A stretch of DNA of 39,188 nt from Acidobacteriota bacterium (GCA_026394175.1 JAPKYU010000501.1:1-39188), one strand, 5' to 3'. Counted from the first letter of the stretch, positions 1 through 7,576 are shown. Made by a program: numbers and translations. The notes: a model not told the origin generated them from the sequence alone.

Positions 1-480
1 CCGCTGTTTGCCTCCTCGGGGCTGGACGTGCGCTTCATTCACCAGACCGGGGAGAAGGATTTCCGTGAAGCGCAGGCCGCGTTCGAGAAGTGCGGGATCT
101 CCGGGCAAGCGCAGGTGCTGCCGTTCATCGACGACATGCCGGCGGCCTTTGCCGCCGCCGATCTGCTGATCTGCCGCTCGGGCGCCAGCACGCTCGCCGA
201 AGTGACCGCGGCGGGCAAGGCCGCCATCCTGGTTCCCTTTCCGTTCGCCGCCGACAACCACCAGTTAAGAAACGCGCAGTCGCTGGAGCGCGCCGGCGCG
301 GCCCGCGTGATTCTCGATGCCGAGTTGACCGGCCGCCGCCTGTTCGACGCCGTCGCCGAGACCCTGCCGAAGCTGAACGAAATGGAGGAGCGGTCGCGCG
401 CCCTGGCCCGCCCCCGCGCCGCCCAGCGCATCGTCGAGGTGCTGGAGCAGGCGGCCGCCGGCGCCGGACCCTCTGCGTAA
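1..480 (+). CDS. murG: MurG C-terminal part (UDP-GlcNAc transferase), 5' truncated by window
   Basis: The window opens in frame inside this gene; 159 codons are visible before a TAA. MurG transfers GlcNAc from UDP-GlcNAc to the lipid I precursor on the inner face of the membrane, giving lipid II. The visible part is the C-terminal GT-B Rossmann domain: the HQTGEKD segment, the GAST motif (RSGASTLAEV) and the VPFPFAADNHQ loop are typical UDP-GlcNAc binding features. murC and ftsQ lie downstream in the same direction, as in a dcw cluster, but a minus-strand toxin-antitoxin pair and a small gene separate them. The stop codon falls inside a short repeat word (TCTGCGTAATCTGCGGA, 472-488) of a type seen elsewhere in the window, so the extreme C-terminus may have been set by that repeat. 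Confidence 0.95.
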   Translation, partial: PLFASSGLDVRFIHQTGEKDFREAQAAFEKCGISGQAQVLPFIDDMPAAFAAADLLICRSGASTLAEVTAAGKAAILVPFPFAADNHQLRNAQSLERAGAARVILDAELTGRRLFDAVAETLPKLNEMEERSRALARPRAAQRIVEVLEQAAAGAGPSA

Positions 481-544
481 TCTGCGGATGGGAATGAGTC
501 TATAACGCCCAGGCAAAGACACTCCGTGCGCGACTGCCCCACAG

Positions 545-964
545 TTACGCCTTGGCGAAGAGGGGAGCGGCGGCTTCGGGCGTGAGCACCCGGACGGGGG
601 AACCGTGAAATCCTCTTGGGTCCCGGGTCACGATGAAATCACAGCCGGCAAGCTGCGCAGCGGATGCAGTAACGGAATCCTCGAAATCAGGTGAGGCCAA
701 ATGGAGCGCTTCCCGGACAACTGCTCCATCCACCGTGGCCACGCCGAATACCCGGAGAATCGCCGCCAGGGTGCGCCTGGCTTTGGCCGCGCCCAGTTCC
801 TTTCGGAGCAGGTAGTGAATTGTCGTCACTGCGTGTGCGGCCAAAAGCCCTTCGGCAAGCCCCGTTTCGATCGCCGCCCACACTGCTGCGCTCGCCCCGG
901 CGTGAGGCTGCCGGTCCAGCAGAACGTCCAGAATCACATTGGCATCCACCAAGACCTTGGTCAT
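545..964 (-). CDS. PIN-domain ribonuclease toxin (VapC-like)
   Basis: A 139-residue protein with a PIN fold: it opens MTKVLVDANVILDVLLDR, where the first Asp is a predicted metal ligand, and has the later acidic segment DFEDSVTASAA and the terminal strand DFIVTRDP. PIN toxins cleave RNA, often tRNA or rRNA, when freed from their antitoxin. I chose the ATG at 964 because it overlaps the antitoxin stop in an ATGA and because the PIN fold starts there; a longer reading frame to 1021 would run into the antitoxin gene. It is read with the antitoxin at 961-1188. The pair sits between murG and murC, an accessory insertion in a normally tight cell-wall cluster. The RNA target cannot be read from sequence. 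Confidence 0.88.
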   Translation of the reverse strand: MTKVLVDANVILDVLLDRQPHAGASAAVWAAIETGLAEGLLAAHAVTTIHYLLRKELGAAKARRTLAAILRVFGVATVDGAVVREALHLASPDFEDSVTASAAQLAGCDFIVTRDPRGFHGSPVRVLTPEAAAPLFAKA

Positions 965-1188
965 CGGTACTTCTCGGTCAAGTGCCGCCTGTATGCTTCC
1001 AAATCGGCTTTCTTGAGGCATCCACGAAGGGACCGCAGAATTGGAGGCATATCGCGTGTCGCGGCAGGCTCGGAAACCGATCTCAGATACGCCTCCACCA
1101 TCCGAGACACGGATACGCCGCGCTGTCTCGCATACCGCTTGGCGCGGGCGGCAACGGCTGCATCAACGCTCAAGGTCAACTTTGACAT
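961..1188 (-). CDS. Antitoxin of PIN toxin pair, DUF6364-like
   Basis: A 75-residue basic protein beginning MSKLTLSVDAAVAARAKRYA and continuing through GVSVSRMVEAYL, the pattern of a ribbon-helix-helix antitoxin: an N-terminal strand for DNA contact, then two helices. The C-terminal part (PILRSLRGCLKKADLEAYRRHL) would wrap the toxin. Its stop overlaps the toxin start by four bases (ATGA at 961-964), implying translational coupling. The promoter directly upstream has two TACGTATCA boxes around a TATAAT -10 element, which fits autorepression by the antitoxin or the complex. The family name is from memory of this sequence type; the antitoxin role is well supported by arrangement. Confidence 0.82.
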   Translation of the reverse strand: MSKLTLSVDAAVAARAKRYARQRGVSVSRMVEAYLRSVSEPAATRDMPPILRSLRGCLKKADLEAYRRHLTEKYR

Positions 1189-1222
1189 CTGATACGTATT
1201 ATAACAGGGAATTGATACGTAC
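1189..1222 (-). promoter_or_regulatory. Promoter and operator of the PIN toxin-antitoxin operon
   Basis: On the minus strand a perfect TATAAT (1203 to 1198) lies 9 nt before the antitoxin ATG. It is bracketed by two direct copies of TACGTATCA (1213-1221 and 1190-1198) starting 23 bp apart, each with a palindromic TACGTA core. No good -35 hexamer and no Shine-Dalgarno sequence are visible. Transcription from this -10 element would start at or within 2-3 nt of the ATG, so the mRNA would be nearly leaderless. The boxes are the likely binding site for the antitoxin. Confidence 0.6.
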
Positions 1223-1399
1223 GCGGTTGTTCACAGTTTGAGAGGGCGCAGCCATGCCCTATGGCTTCGTGGGGTCATCCGTTTCGATCAGAAACAGCTT
1301 TTTCCTGTGGGCGAAGAGCAATGTGACCGTTTGGAAATGGAGCATCGGGCGGGGTGTGAAACGAGGAATAGGGGATTTGGCGCCACATTCAGAGCGCCC

Positions 1400-1621
1400 T
1401 CACAATGCCAGGGCGGTCGCGACATGCGGCACGCGCAGGATGACCGGATTCGGCTCACCAGCCTCGTGGGCCTTCGTAACGGCTTCCTTCATTTCCGCAG
1501 CAAAGGCTACCACGCGGCCCTCGTCATGGGACAGAGCCACCCATGCGCCAGAAGGTACGCCTTCCAAAAGTCGTGTGAAATCTGTGACAGCCGGTGCCAT
1601 AGTCGTCTTCACTTTTTTCAT
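1400..1621 (-). CDS. Small DUF5678-like protein
   Basis: A 73-residue protein. The stretch GAWVALSHDEGRVVAFAAEM followed by a helix with AVTKAHEAG and a terminal VILRVP strand matches my memory of the DUF5678 pattern (a W-V-A-L strand, an Ala/Val-rich strand, a helix, then a P-rich end). No function is established for that family as far as I know. There is no signal peptide or membrane segment. It lies upstream of, and in the same direction as, the PIN toxin-antitoxin operon, separated by about 210 bp. Between them (1259-1388) is a short frame with possible degenerate coding character. The start is the ATG of MKKVKTTMAP; an internal ATG at M8 is also possible. Confidence 0.55.
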   Translation of the reverse strand: MKKVKTTMAPAVTDFTRLLEGVPSGAWVALSHDEGRVVAFAAEMKEAVTKAHEAGEPNPVILRVPHVATALAL

Positions 1622-1823
1622 ACCCGACCCATTAGACGAAACGGCGGAAAGCCCAGTTCCCCTGCGGTTCTTTCGTCGTTGCTGAGTCAGGCGTTCTGCA
1701 CTGCCGGTTCCCGCTTATTAGTTTACCACCCCTCGGTTGAATGCCAGGCCCATTCTTCGCGCCCCATGTGGCGGCGGTGTGACAGCCGGGTGGTTTTCGC
1801 GCTTGGAGATCTGGCGTTAAATG

Positions 1824-1829
1824 TAAAAT
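1824..1829 (+). promoter_or_regulatory. Possible -10 element for murC
   Basis: TAAAAT at 1824-1829 lies 28 nt before the murC start codon, with only a weak -35 candidate (CTTGGA, 1802-1807). A private promoter is plausible because the minus-strand insertion separates murC from murG and breaks cotranscription. The rest of 1622-1847 holds nothing else I can recognise. Confidence 0.3.
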
Positions 1830-1857
1830 CAATCAGTTGGCTGTTTCGGGAGGGCTC

Positions 1858-3249
1858 TTGTTCTTTAAAGCGCAGCATATTCATTTCATCGGGATCGGGG
1901 GGATCGGCATGAGCGGGATCGCCGAAATCCTGCTGTCGATCCGCCCCGGCTCGATTAGCGGTTCGGATTTGCGGCGCTCGCCGCTGACCGCGCGCCTGGA
2001 AAAGCTGGGCGCCCGGGTCTACGAAGGGCACCGCGCGGAGAACGTGCGCGGCGCCGACATCGTGGTCACCAGCTCCGCCGTCCCGCGCGACAACCCGGAA
2101 ATGGTCGAGGCGCATCGCCTGCAGATCCCCGTGATCCCGCGGGGCGAGATGCTGGCCGAGCTGATGCGGCTCAAGTACGGGATCGCGGTGGCCGGCTCGC
2201 ACGGCAAGACCACGACCACCTCGATGATCGCCGCCGTCCTGCAGCACGCCGGGCTGGACCCCACAGTGGTGGTGGGCGGCCGCGTGGATGCTATCGGCAG
2301 CAACGCCCGGCTGGGCACCGGCGACCTCATGGTTGTGGAATCGGACGAGAGCGATGGCTCGTTCCTGCACCTGGCCCCCATCCTGGCCGTCATCACCACC
2401 ATCGACCGCGAGCACCTGGACCATTACAAGGACCTGGCGGCCATCCAGGAGGCCTATGTGCAATTCGCTCACCGGGTGCCGTTCTATGGCGCGGTGATGC
2501 TGGCCCTGGATGAGCCGAACATCCGCGATATCCTGCCGCGGCTCAACAAGCGCGTCCTGACCTATGGAATAGAGACGCCGGCCGACCTGGTGGCCGGCGA
2601 CATTGCCCGCGGCGCCTTCCAGAGCGAATTCACGCTGCGGTTCCGGGGCCGGGAACTGGGCAAGTTCACGCTGCGCGTGCCGGGCCTCCACAACGTCTAC
2701 AACGCCATGGCCGCGGTGCTGGTGGGCATGGAGTTGAACGCCGAGCCGCGCGCCATCGCCGAGGGGCTGGCTGGGTATAGCGGCGTGGACCGGCGGTTCC
2801 AGGTGCGCGGCAGGGCGCGCGGCGTCACGGTCATCGACGATTACGGCCACCATCCAACGGAGATCCGCGCCACGCTGGCCGCCGCCCGCGACTGCGGCTT
2901 CCGCCGCGTGCTGGTGCTGTTCCAGCCGCACCGCTACACCCGCACCCATTTCCTGATGCACGAGTTCGCCACCTGCTTCGCGCAATGCGACCGGCTGTGG
3001 ATGCTGGACATTTACGCGGCCAGTGAACCGAAGATCGAGGGTGTCACAGCGGAGTTACTGGCCGGCAAGGTGCGCGAAGCCGGGCACCCCGCGGTAGAAT
3101 ACCTGCCGGAGGCCGGGCAGGCCGTCGAGCGGATGGTGGCCGCCGCGCAGGAGGGGGACGCCATCCTGCTGCTGGGCGCCGGCAATGTGAATCAACTGGC
3201 CGATGCGATTCTCGAAGGACTGAGCGCGCAAACGGCCGCCGGACCGTGA
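1858..3249 (+). CDS. murC: UDP-N-acetylmuramate--L-alanine ligase
   Basis: MurC adds L-Ala to UDP-MurNAc with ATP, the first step of the peptidoglycan stem peptide, in the cytoplasm. The 463-residue length is typical. Visible features in order: the N-terminal Rossmann nucleotide site [12 protein letters not shown] (about residues 9-20), the ATP P-loop [11 protein letters not shown] (from about 113), the ESDESDGSF and DREHLDHY segments of the central domain, and [10 protein letters not shown] (about 327) with the FQPHRYTRT motif in the C-terminal domain. I chose the TTG at 1858 because GGGAGGG lies 5-7 nt upstream; a TTG at 1837 in the same frame would add seven residues but lacks a ribosome site. 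ftsQ follows after 4 nt. No murB is seen between them. Confidence 0.96.
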   Translation: MFFKAQHIHFIGIGGIGMSGIAEILLSIRPGSISGSDLRRSPLTARLEKLGARVYEGHRAENVRGADIVVTSSAVPRDNPEMVEAHRLQIPVIPRGEMLAELMRLKYGIAVAGSHGKTTTTSMIAAVLQHAGLDPTVVVGGRVDAIGSNARLGTGDLMVVESDESDGSFLHLAPILAVITTIDREHLDHYKDLAAIQEAYVQFAHRVPFYGAVMLALDEPNIRDILPRLNKRVLTYGIETPADLVAGDIARGAFQSEFTLRFRGRELGKFTLRVPGLHNVYNAMAAVLVGMELNAEPRAIAEGLAGYSGVDRRFQVRGRARGVTVIDDYGHHPTEIRATLAAARDCGFRRVLVLFQPHRYTRTHFLMHEFATCFAQCDRLWMLDIYAASEPKIEGVTAELLAGKVREAGHPAVEYLPEAGQAVERMVAAAQEGDAILLLGAGNVNQLADAILEGLSAQTAAGP

Positions 3250-3253
3250 ACCT

Positions 3254-4102
3254 ATGCCAGAGGACGACGACCGCGTTCTCGATGTCGAAGATTCGCCGTA
3301 CCTGCGCCGCCAACGGCAGCCCGAGGTGCGCCGCAGCCGGCTGAACCGCCGGACCACGGCGGGGCTGAAGAAGGTGCTGCTGGTGATGGCGGCGCTCGCC
3401 GTGGTCTGCCTGGCGGCCTGGCGCGCGGTGCGCTTCGGGCTCGATGACCCGCTCTTTGCTTTCTCCACCAAGCATTTGGAGATCGCAGGGTCGAACTACG
3501 TCAGCTCCCGGCAGATCGCCGAGAAATTCGCCGGCGACGTGGGCCGCAGCATCTTCCGCATTCCGCTGGAACGCCGGCGGGTCATGCTGGAGGAAATCTC
3601 GTGGATCGAGTCGGCCGCGGTGGCGCGGGTCTGGCCCGGCCTCATTCGGGTGCGGGTCCGGGAGCGCGTGCCGGTGGCCTTCATCAAGACGGCCACGGGG
3701 CTGGCGCTGATCGACGGCCAGGGAGTGGTGCTGGAGCGGCCGGCGCGCGCCAATTTCACTTTCCCCATCGTCACCGGCTTCAGCGAGCGCGACACGCTGG
3801 AGGCGCGCCGCGACCGCATGCGGGTTTACCTGGCGCTGATCGAAGACCTGGACCGCGATGGCGGCCATTACAGCCTGGACATTTCCGAAGTGGACCTGAG
3901 CGATCCGGAGGACGCGCGCATCCTAGTGGCCGGCCGCGACGCCCATGACGCCGTGCTGGTCCATCTGGGCAACAGCAACTTCCTGCCCCGCTACCGCACC
4001 TATCTGGCCCACATCGCCCAGTGGCGGCAGCAATTCAAGAAGATCCAGTCGGTGGATCTGCGCTACGAGCGCCAGATCATCGTGAATCCCGACCGGAGAT
4101 AG
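3254..4102 (+). CDS. ftsQ: Cell division protein FtsQ/DivIB
   Basis: A 282-residue bitopic division protein. A basic cytoplasmic N-terminus (about 1-40) is followed by one membrane segment (about 41-56, VLLVMAALAVVCLAAW) and a periplasmic POTRA domain (from about 72, FAFSTKHLEIAGSNYVSSRQ) with the typical W-I-E-S-A-A-V-x-R-x-W-P stretch, then the FtsQ beta domain. FtsQ recruits FtsL and FtsB to the divisome. The start lies 4 nt after the murC stop, so translation is probably coupled. In many bacteria ftsA and ftsZ come next; here a repeat of the CACAAAG type begins right after the TAG and an unrelated dehydrogenase follows, so the cluster appears broken at this point. Confidence 0.92.
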   Translation: MPEDDDRVLDVEDSPYLRRQRQPEVRRSRLNRRTTAGLKKVLLVMAALAVVCLAAWRAVRFGLDDPLFAFSTKHLEIAGSNYVSSRQIAEKFAGDVGRSIFRIPLERRRVMLEEISWIESAAVARVWPGLIRVRVRERVPVAFIKTATGLALIDGQGVVLERPARANFTFPIVTGFSERDTLEARRDRMRVYLALIEDLDRDGGHYSLDISEVDLSDPEDARILVAGRDAHDAVLVHLGNSNFLPRYRTYLAHIAQWRQQFKKIQSVDLRYERQIIVNPDRR

Positions 4103-4141
4103 GTTAACCACAAAGACACCAAGACACAAAGGCACGAAGGG
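4103..4141 (+). repeat. Word repeat family A (CACAAAG type), single arm
   Basis: Immediately after the ftsQ TAG the sequence reads GTTAACCACAAAGACACC and continues with further CACAAAG- and CACGAAGG-like words to 4141. It is a single-orientation copy of the family that forms hairpins at 7224-7305 and 15953-16023. The GAAGGG end merges into the purine-rich ribosome site of the next gene. Confidence 0.75.
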
Positions 4142-4152
4142 AAGAGGGAAAG

Positions 4153-5148
4153 ATGAAGGCGTGCTTGCTTCGCTCACCCGCGCCGATTGAAACGAATCCG
4201 CTCGAGTACAGCGAGGTGCCCGCGCCGGAACCGCGCGACGACCAGGTGCGCGTGCGGGTGCGCGCCTGCGGCGTGTGCCGCACCGACCTGCACGTGATCG
4301 AGGGAGAGCTGGCGGCGCGCAAATCGCCCATCATTCCCGGACACCAGGTGGTCGGGGTGATCGACAAGTTGGGTAAACGGGCGGCCCGGTTTTCCGCCGG
4401 CGTGCGGGTGGGCATTCCCTGGCTGCACCGGACCTGCCGGGTTTGCGAATTCTGCCGGTCGGGCCGCGAGAACCTGTGCGACGACCCGGTCTTCACCGGC
4501 TGGACGGTGGATGGCGGGTTTGCCGAATACGCGCTGGCGCCCGAAGCCTTCGTCTATCCCATTCCCGATGGCTTCGCCGACGAGCAGGCGGCGCCGCTGC
4601 TGTGCGCGGGCATCATCGGCTTTCGGGCCTTGCGGCTGGCGGAGCTCCAGGCGGGCCACCGGCTGGGGTTTTACGGTTTCGGAGCGGCCGCCCACGTGGC
4701 CATCCAGGTGGCCCGCCACTGGGGTGTGGAAGTGTATGCCTGCACGCGCGACGAGCGCCACCAGCGGCTGGCGCGCGAGCTGGGCGCGGTGTGGGCCGGC
4801 GGGGCCCAAGAAGCGCCGCCGGCCCGGCTCGATGCCGCCGTTATTTTCGCGCCCGCCGGCGAGCTGGTGCCGCCCGCCTTGCAGGCGCTCAGCAAGGGCG
4901 GCCGCCTGGTGCTGGGCGGCATCCACATGAGCGACATCCCGGCGCTCGAGTATCGCTGGTTGTACCAGGAGCGGGTGATTCGTAGCGTGGCCAACAACAC
5001 CCGGCAGGACGGCACCGATTTCCTGCGCGTGGCCGCCGAAATCCCGATTCACACCGAGGTGCAATTGTTCGAGCTGCGCGACGCCAACCGCGCCCTGAAT
5101 CAGCTCAAGAACGATGCCGTGCGCGGCGCCGCGGTGCTGGCGCCGTAA
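4153..5148 (+). CDS. Zinc-dependent alcohol dehydrogenase family protein
   Basis: A 331-residue medium-chain dehydrogenase/reductase, cytoplasmic, expected to oxidise an alcohol or reduce an aldehyde with NAD(P). The N-terminal catalytic domain has C42 in [10 protein letters not shown] and H64 in PGHQ (catalytic zinc), and four Cys for the structural zinc at about 95, 98, 101 and 109 ([15 protein letters not shown]). The nucleotide site reads [10 protein letters not shown], a variant of the usual GxGxxG. The composition resembles AdhP/AdhA-type enzymes, but the substrate cannot be read. The ATG at 4153 has a purine-rich GAAGAGGGAAAG upstream. It follows the ftsQ-end repeat and precedes ubiD by 76 nt. 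Confidence 0.88.
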   Translation: MKACLLRSPAPIETNPLEYSEVPAPEPRDDQVRVRVRACGVCRTDLHVIEGELAARKSPIIPGHQVVGVIDKLGKRAARFSAGVRVGIPWLHRTCRVCEFCRSGRENLCDDPVFTGWTVDGGFAEYALAPEAFVYPIPDGFADEQAAPLLCAGIIGFRALRLAELQAGHRLGFYGFGAAAHVAIQVARHWGVEVYACTRDERHQRLARELGAVWAGGAQEAPPARLDAAVIFAPAGELVPPALQALSKGGRLVLGGIHMSDIPALEYRWLYQERVIRSVANNTRQDGTDFLRVAAEIPIHTEVQLFELRDANRALNQLKNDAVRGAAVLAP

Positions 5149-5190
5149 ACCGCCCCGGAAACCATGAAAAAATGGCGCAACTGGGCCGCT

Positions 5191-5218
5191 ATGACTCCGC
5201 GCTTCCCTGGCTTACAAT
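5191..5218 (+). promoter_or_regulatory. Promoter of ubiD, leaderless type
   Basis: ATGACT (5191-5196) and TACAAT (5213-5218) are 16 bp apart and resemble sigma-70 -35 and -10 elements. The -10 ends 6 nt before the ubiD ATG, so transcription would start about at the ATG. No Shine-Dalgarno sequence is present, in agreement with a leaderless mRNA. Confidence 0.5.
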
Positions 5219-5224
5219 CCCAGC

Positions 5225-6670
5225 ATGGCCTATGACGATTTGCGCGCGTTTGTGCGCGCGCTGGAGAACGCCGGCGAGCTGAAGCGCATCGCCCCCGAAG
5301 TGGACCCGATGCTGGAGATCACGGAGATCACCGACCGCGTCAGCAAGGGCGGCGGGCCGGCGCTGCTGTTTGAAAAACCAAAGGGCTACGCCGTGCCTGT
5401 GTTGATCAACGCCTTCGGCTCGGAGCGGCGGATGAACCTGGCGCTGGAGGTGGACTCGATCGAGCAGGTGGCCGCGCGCCTCTGCCAGTACCTGGATTTC
5501 AAGTCCCCGCAGGGCCTGCTGGAAAAACTGAAGATGCTGCCCCAGCTCGCCGAGATCGGGGCCTTTTTCCCGCGCCAGGTCAGCCGCGGGCCGTGCAAAG
5601 AGGTGGTCCGGCGGGAGGGGTTCTCGATCCTGGAGTTTCCGGTGCTGCAGTGCTGGCCGAACGACGCCGGCCGGTTCATCACCCTTCCCATCGTCTTCTC
5701 CCGCCATCCGGAAACCGGCAAACGAAACGCGGGCTGCTATCGCATGCAGGTGTTCGACGCCCGCACCACCGGCATGCACTGGCAGGTGCACAAGCACGGC
5801 GCCGAGCACTGGCGGCGCGCCGCCGCCGCCGGCCGGCAAACCATGGAGGTGGCCGTGGCCATCGGCGGGGACCCGGCGGTGACGTTTTCGGCCATCACGC
5901 CGCTGCCCCCGGACATCGACGAGATGCTCTTCGCCGGGTTCCTGCGCCAAAAGCCGGTGGAGATGACGCCCTGCGAGACCGTGGACCTGGAGGTGCCGGC
6001 CGCGAGCGAGATTGTTCTGGAAGGGCACGTGCGCCTGGATGAGCTGCGCACCGAAGGGCCCTTCGGCGACCACACCGGCTACTATTCGCCGGCCGACTCC
6101 TACCCGGTGTTCCACGTCACCTGCATCACCCACCGCCGCGATCCCATTTACGCGGCCACCATCGTCGGCCGGCCGCCCATGGAAGACTACTGGATGGGGC
6201 ACGCCATCGAGCGCATTTTCCTGCCGCTGATCAAGCTGCAGTTGCCGGAGATCGTCGATGTCTCGATGCCGGCCGCCGGCGTGTTTCACAACCTGATGAT
6301 TGTTTCCATGCGCAAGTCCTACCCGGGCCAGGCCCGCAAGGTGATGAGCGCCATCTGGGGCCTGGGCCAGGCCATGTTCACCAAGTGCCTGGTGGTGGTA
6401 GACGAGGATGTGAACGTGCAGGACCCGGAGGAGGTGGCCTGGAAGGCGCTGAACCACATCGACCCGGAGCGCGATATTCAATTCACGCTGGGCCCCATGG
6501 ATTCGCTGGACCACGCCAGCCGGCTGCCCAATTACGGCTCCAAGATGGGCGTGGACGCCACCCGGAAATGGCCCGGCGAGGGCTATACGCGCGAGTGGCC
6601 GGAAGAGATTCGCATGTCGCCGGAGGTGAAGGCGCGTATCGACGCCTTGTGGAGCAGCCTGGGGCTGTAG
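5225..6670 (+). CDS. UbiD family prenylated-FMN decarboxylase
   Basis: A 481-residue protein of normal UbiD length. UbiD enzymes carry out reversible non-oxidative decarboxylation of aromatic or unsaturated acids, using prenylated FMN made by a UbiX partner, which is not in this window. The N-terminal domain starts DLRAFVRALENAGELKRI. The cofactor and active-site region is clear: R173 in GCYRMQ, E277 in RTEGPFGDHTGYY and an acidic residue at 282, by my count the expected Arg-Glu-acid set. The MVGRPP-like segment (IVGRPPMEDYWMG) and a conserved C-terminal region follow. In this kind of organism a role in quinone (menaquinone) biosynthesis is possible, but aromatic acid metabolism cannot be excluded. 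It converges on recX with 20 nt between the stops. Confidence 0.9.
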   Translation: MAYDDLRAFVRALENAGELKRIAPEVDPMLEITEITDRVSKGGGPALLFEKPKGYAVPVLINAFGSERRMNLALEVDSIEQVAARLCQYLDFKSPQGLLEKLKMLPQLAEIGAFFPRQVSRGPCKEVVRREGFSILEFPVLQCWPNDAGRFITLPIVFSRHPETGKRNAGCYRMQVFDARTTGMHWQVHKHGAEHWRRAAAAGRQTMEVAVAIGGDPAVTFSAITPLPPDIDEMLFAGFLRQKPVEMTPCETVDLEVPAASEIVLEGHVRLDELRTEGPFGDHTGYYSPADSYPVFHVTCITHRRDPIYAATIVGRPPMEDYWMGHAIERIFLPLIKLQLPEIVDVSMPAAGVFHNLMIVSMRKSYPGQARKVMSAIWGLGQAMFTKCLVVVDEDVNVQDPEEVAWKALNHIDPERDIQFTLGPMDSLDHASRLPNYGSKMGVDATRKWPGEGYTREWPEEIRMSPEVKARIDALWSSLGL

Positions 6671-6673
6671 GTC

Positions 6674-6690
6674 TGCCGCCGGCCGGCAGT
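6674..6690. terminator. Hairpin between convergent ubiD and recX
   Basis: CTGCCG (6674-6679) pairs with CGGCAG (6685-6690) around a 5-nt loop, exactly between the two convergent stop codons. A T-rich stretch follows only weakly on the plus strand, so a bidirectional terminator is plausible but unproven. Confidence 0.4.
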
Positions 6691-7230
6691 TCAACTTTCT
6701 TCCGTGGTTCTTCCGGTCCCGTCCTCTTCCGTCTCCAGCTTTTCGAGGACCTCGGGGTCGGCGCGGAGGCGGTGCAGCGCGGCCAGCACGCCGCCGTGGG
6801 AGAAGCCGGCGCGGCGCAGGGCGCGGTACAGCGAGGCCAGCTTGCGCGGCTCGACGGGCGGAGACCGGCGGCGCAGCCGCCGCGCGAGATGCGCGCGCAG
6901 CAGCTCGGCTTCCGCCACTCCCTCATAGGCTTTGCGGGCCGCGCGCTCGGCCACCTCCGGCGCCACCAGGCGCAGGCGCAGGTCGCTGACCACGCGGACC
7001 CGGCCGAGTTGCTGGTTCTCCAGCCGGGCGGAAGCGTAGCTCTGGGCGAAGCGCTCGTCGTTCAGATAGCCGTGGTCCTTCAGGCGGGCCAGCACGGCGT
7101 GCGCCTCGGGGCGGCTCCGGGCCCGCTGGTCCAGCCGCCGGCGCATCTCGGCGATGGAGTAGGCCCGCGCCGCCAGCCTCTTCACCGCATAATCGTACAG
7201 TTCCTGTTCGTTCAGTTTCTTTTGAACCAC
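6691..7230 (-). CDS. recX: Regulatory protein RecX
   Basis: RecX binds RecA filaments and modulates recombination. About 179 residues are encoded from the GTG at 7230. Typical RecX helical repeats are visible: AVKRLAARAYSIAEMRRRL, then ARLKDHGYLNDERFAQSYASAR and LRLVAPEVAERAARKAY, and a final module with ALRRAGFSHGGVLAAL. The frame stays open upstream to 7332, but that stretch is only a translation of a CACAAAG-type hairpin (reading QRHKEHKEHED-like), so I reject it as protein. The GTG lies inside the arm of that repeat, and there is no clear ribosome site; the true start is therefore uncertain. recA is not in the window. Confidence 0.85.
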   Translation of the reverse strand: MVQKKLNEQELYDYAVKRLAARAYSIAEMRRRLDQRARSRPEAHAVLARLKDHGYLNDERFAQSYASARLENQQLGRVRVVSDLRLRLVAPEVAERAARKAYEGVAEAELLRAHLARRLRRRSPPVEPRKLASLYRALRRAGFSHGGVLAALHRLRADPEVLEKLETEEDGTGRTTEES

Positions 7231-7305
7231 AAAGGCACCAAGAACACGAAGAAACACAAAGACGGCGTCTTCGTGCTCTTTATGTTCTTTGTGTCTTTGT
7301 GGTTC
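7224..7305. repeat. Word repeat family A hairpin (CACAAAG type)
   Basis: The left arm starts GAACCACAAAG (7224-7234) and the right arm ends CTTTGTGGTTC (7295-7305), a perfect 11-bp terminal match; between them are further CACAAAG/CACGAAG words around the near-palindromic centre GACGGCGTC. The right end overlaps the stop of the small gene at 7304 and the left end contains the likely recX start codon, so the element fills the whole gap between the two genes. Confidence 0.85.
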
Positions 7306-7519
7306 ACTTTCGCAGTTTTTCCATTTCCGCAACCCAGGTGAGGAACCGCCACAGCCGCCCGCGCTCGCGCCACACGAAACGCCAGAATTCCCGAAAGCCG
7401 ATCTCCTCGGCCCTCATGCCGGAATAGGTCTCGATCCGCCAGCGCAGATAAGGGCTGCGCCAGGGTCGCAGGCGGTAGCCCGCTGTCGCTGTCCACAGAA
7501 ACCGCAATCGTGCCGGCAT
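7304..7519 (-). CDS. Small conserved basic protein, unknown function
   Basis: A 71-residue Arg/Trp-rich protein: TAGYRLRPWRSPYLRWRIET, then YSGMRAEEIGFREFWRFVW and a C-terminal helix WRFLTWVAEMEKLRK. I recognise this composition as a small conserved protein type in Acidobacteria, but no function is known to me. There is no signal peptide; it is probably cytoplasmic and could bind nucleic acid or membrane, judging only by charge and aromatic content. It lies upstream of recX in the same direction. Its TGA is formed where the coding sequence joins the CACAAAG-type repeat (AAAGTGAACCACAAAG), so the present C-terminus may have been defined by the repeat. Confidence 0.65.
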   Translation of the reverse strand: MPARLRFLWTATAGYRLRPWRSPYLRWRIETYSGMRAEEIGFREFWRFVWRERGRLWRFLTWVAEMEKLRK

Positions 7520-7527
7520 TCAGGAAG

Positions 7528-7563
7528 AGTTTAAAGTCCAACGTTCAAAGTTTAAAGTCCAAA
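7528..7563. repeat. Word repeat family H (GTTTAAAGTCCAA)
   Basis: Two direct copies of GTTTAAAGTCCAA (from 7529 and 7550) are separated by CGTTCAAA. The element sits between the ATG side of the small gene at 7304-7519 and the stop of the VWA gene at 7577. It is A/T-rich in a GC-rich background. Confidence 0.6.
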
Positions 7564-7576
7564 GGCGCGGGCGGTC

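Noticed and set aside
1723-2985. 420-codon minus-strand frame opposite murC
   Set aside because: It is antisense to an unmistakable murC, is rich in His/Arg/Gln as typical of antisense GC-rich frames, and shows no domain.
7231-7332. N-terminal extension of RecX
   Set aside because: The residues are only a translation of the CACAAAG hairpin and have no RecX similarity.
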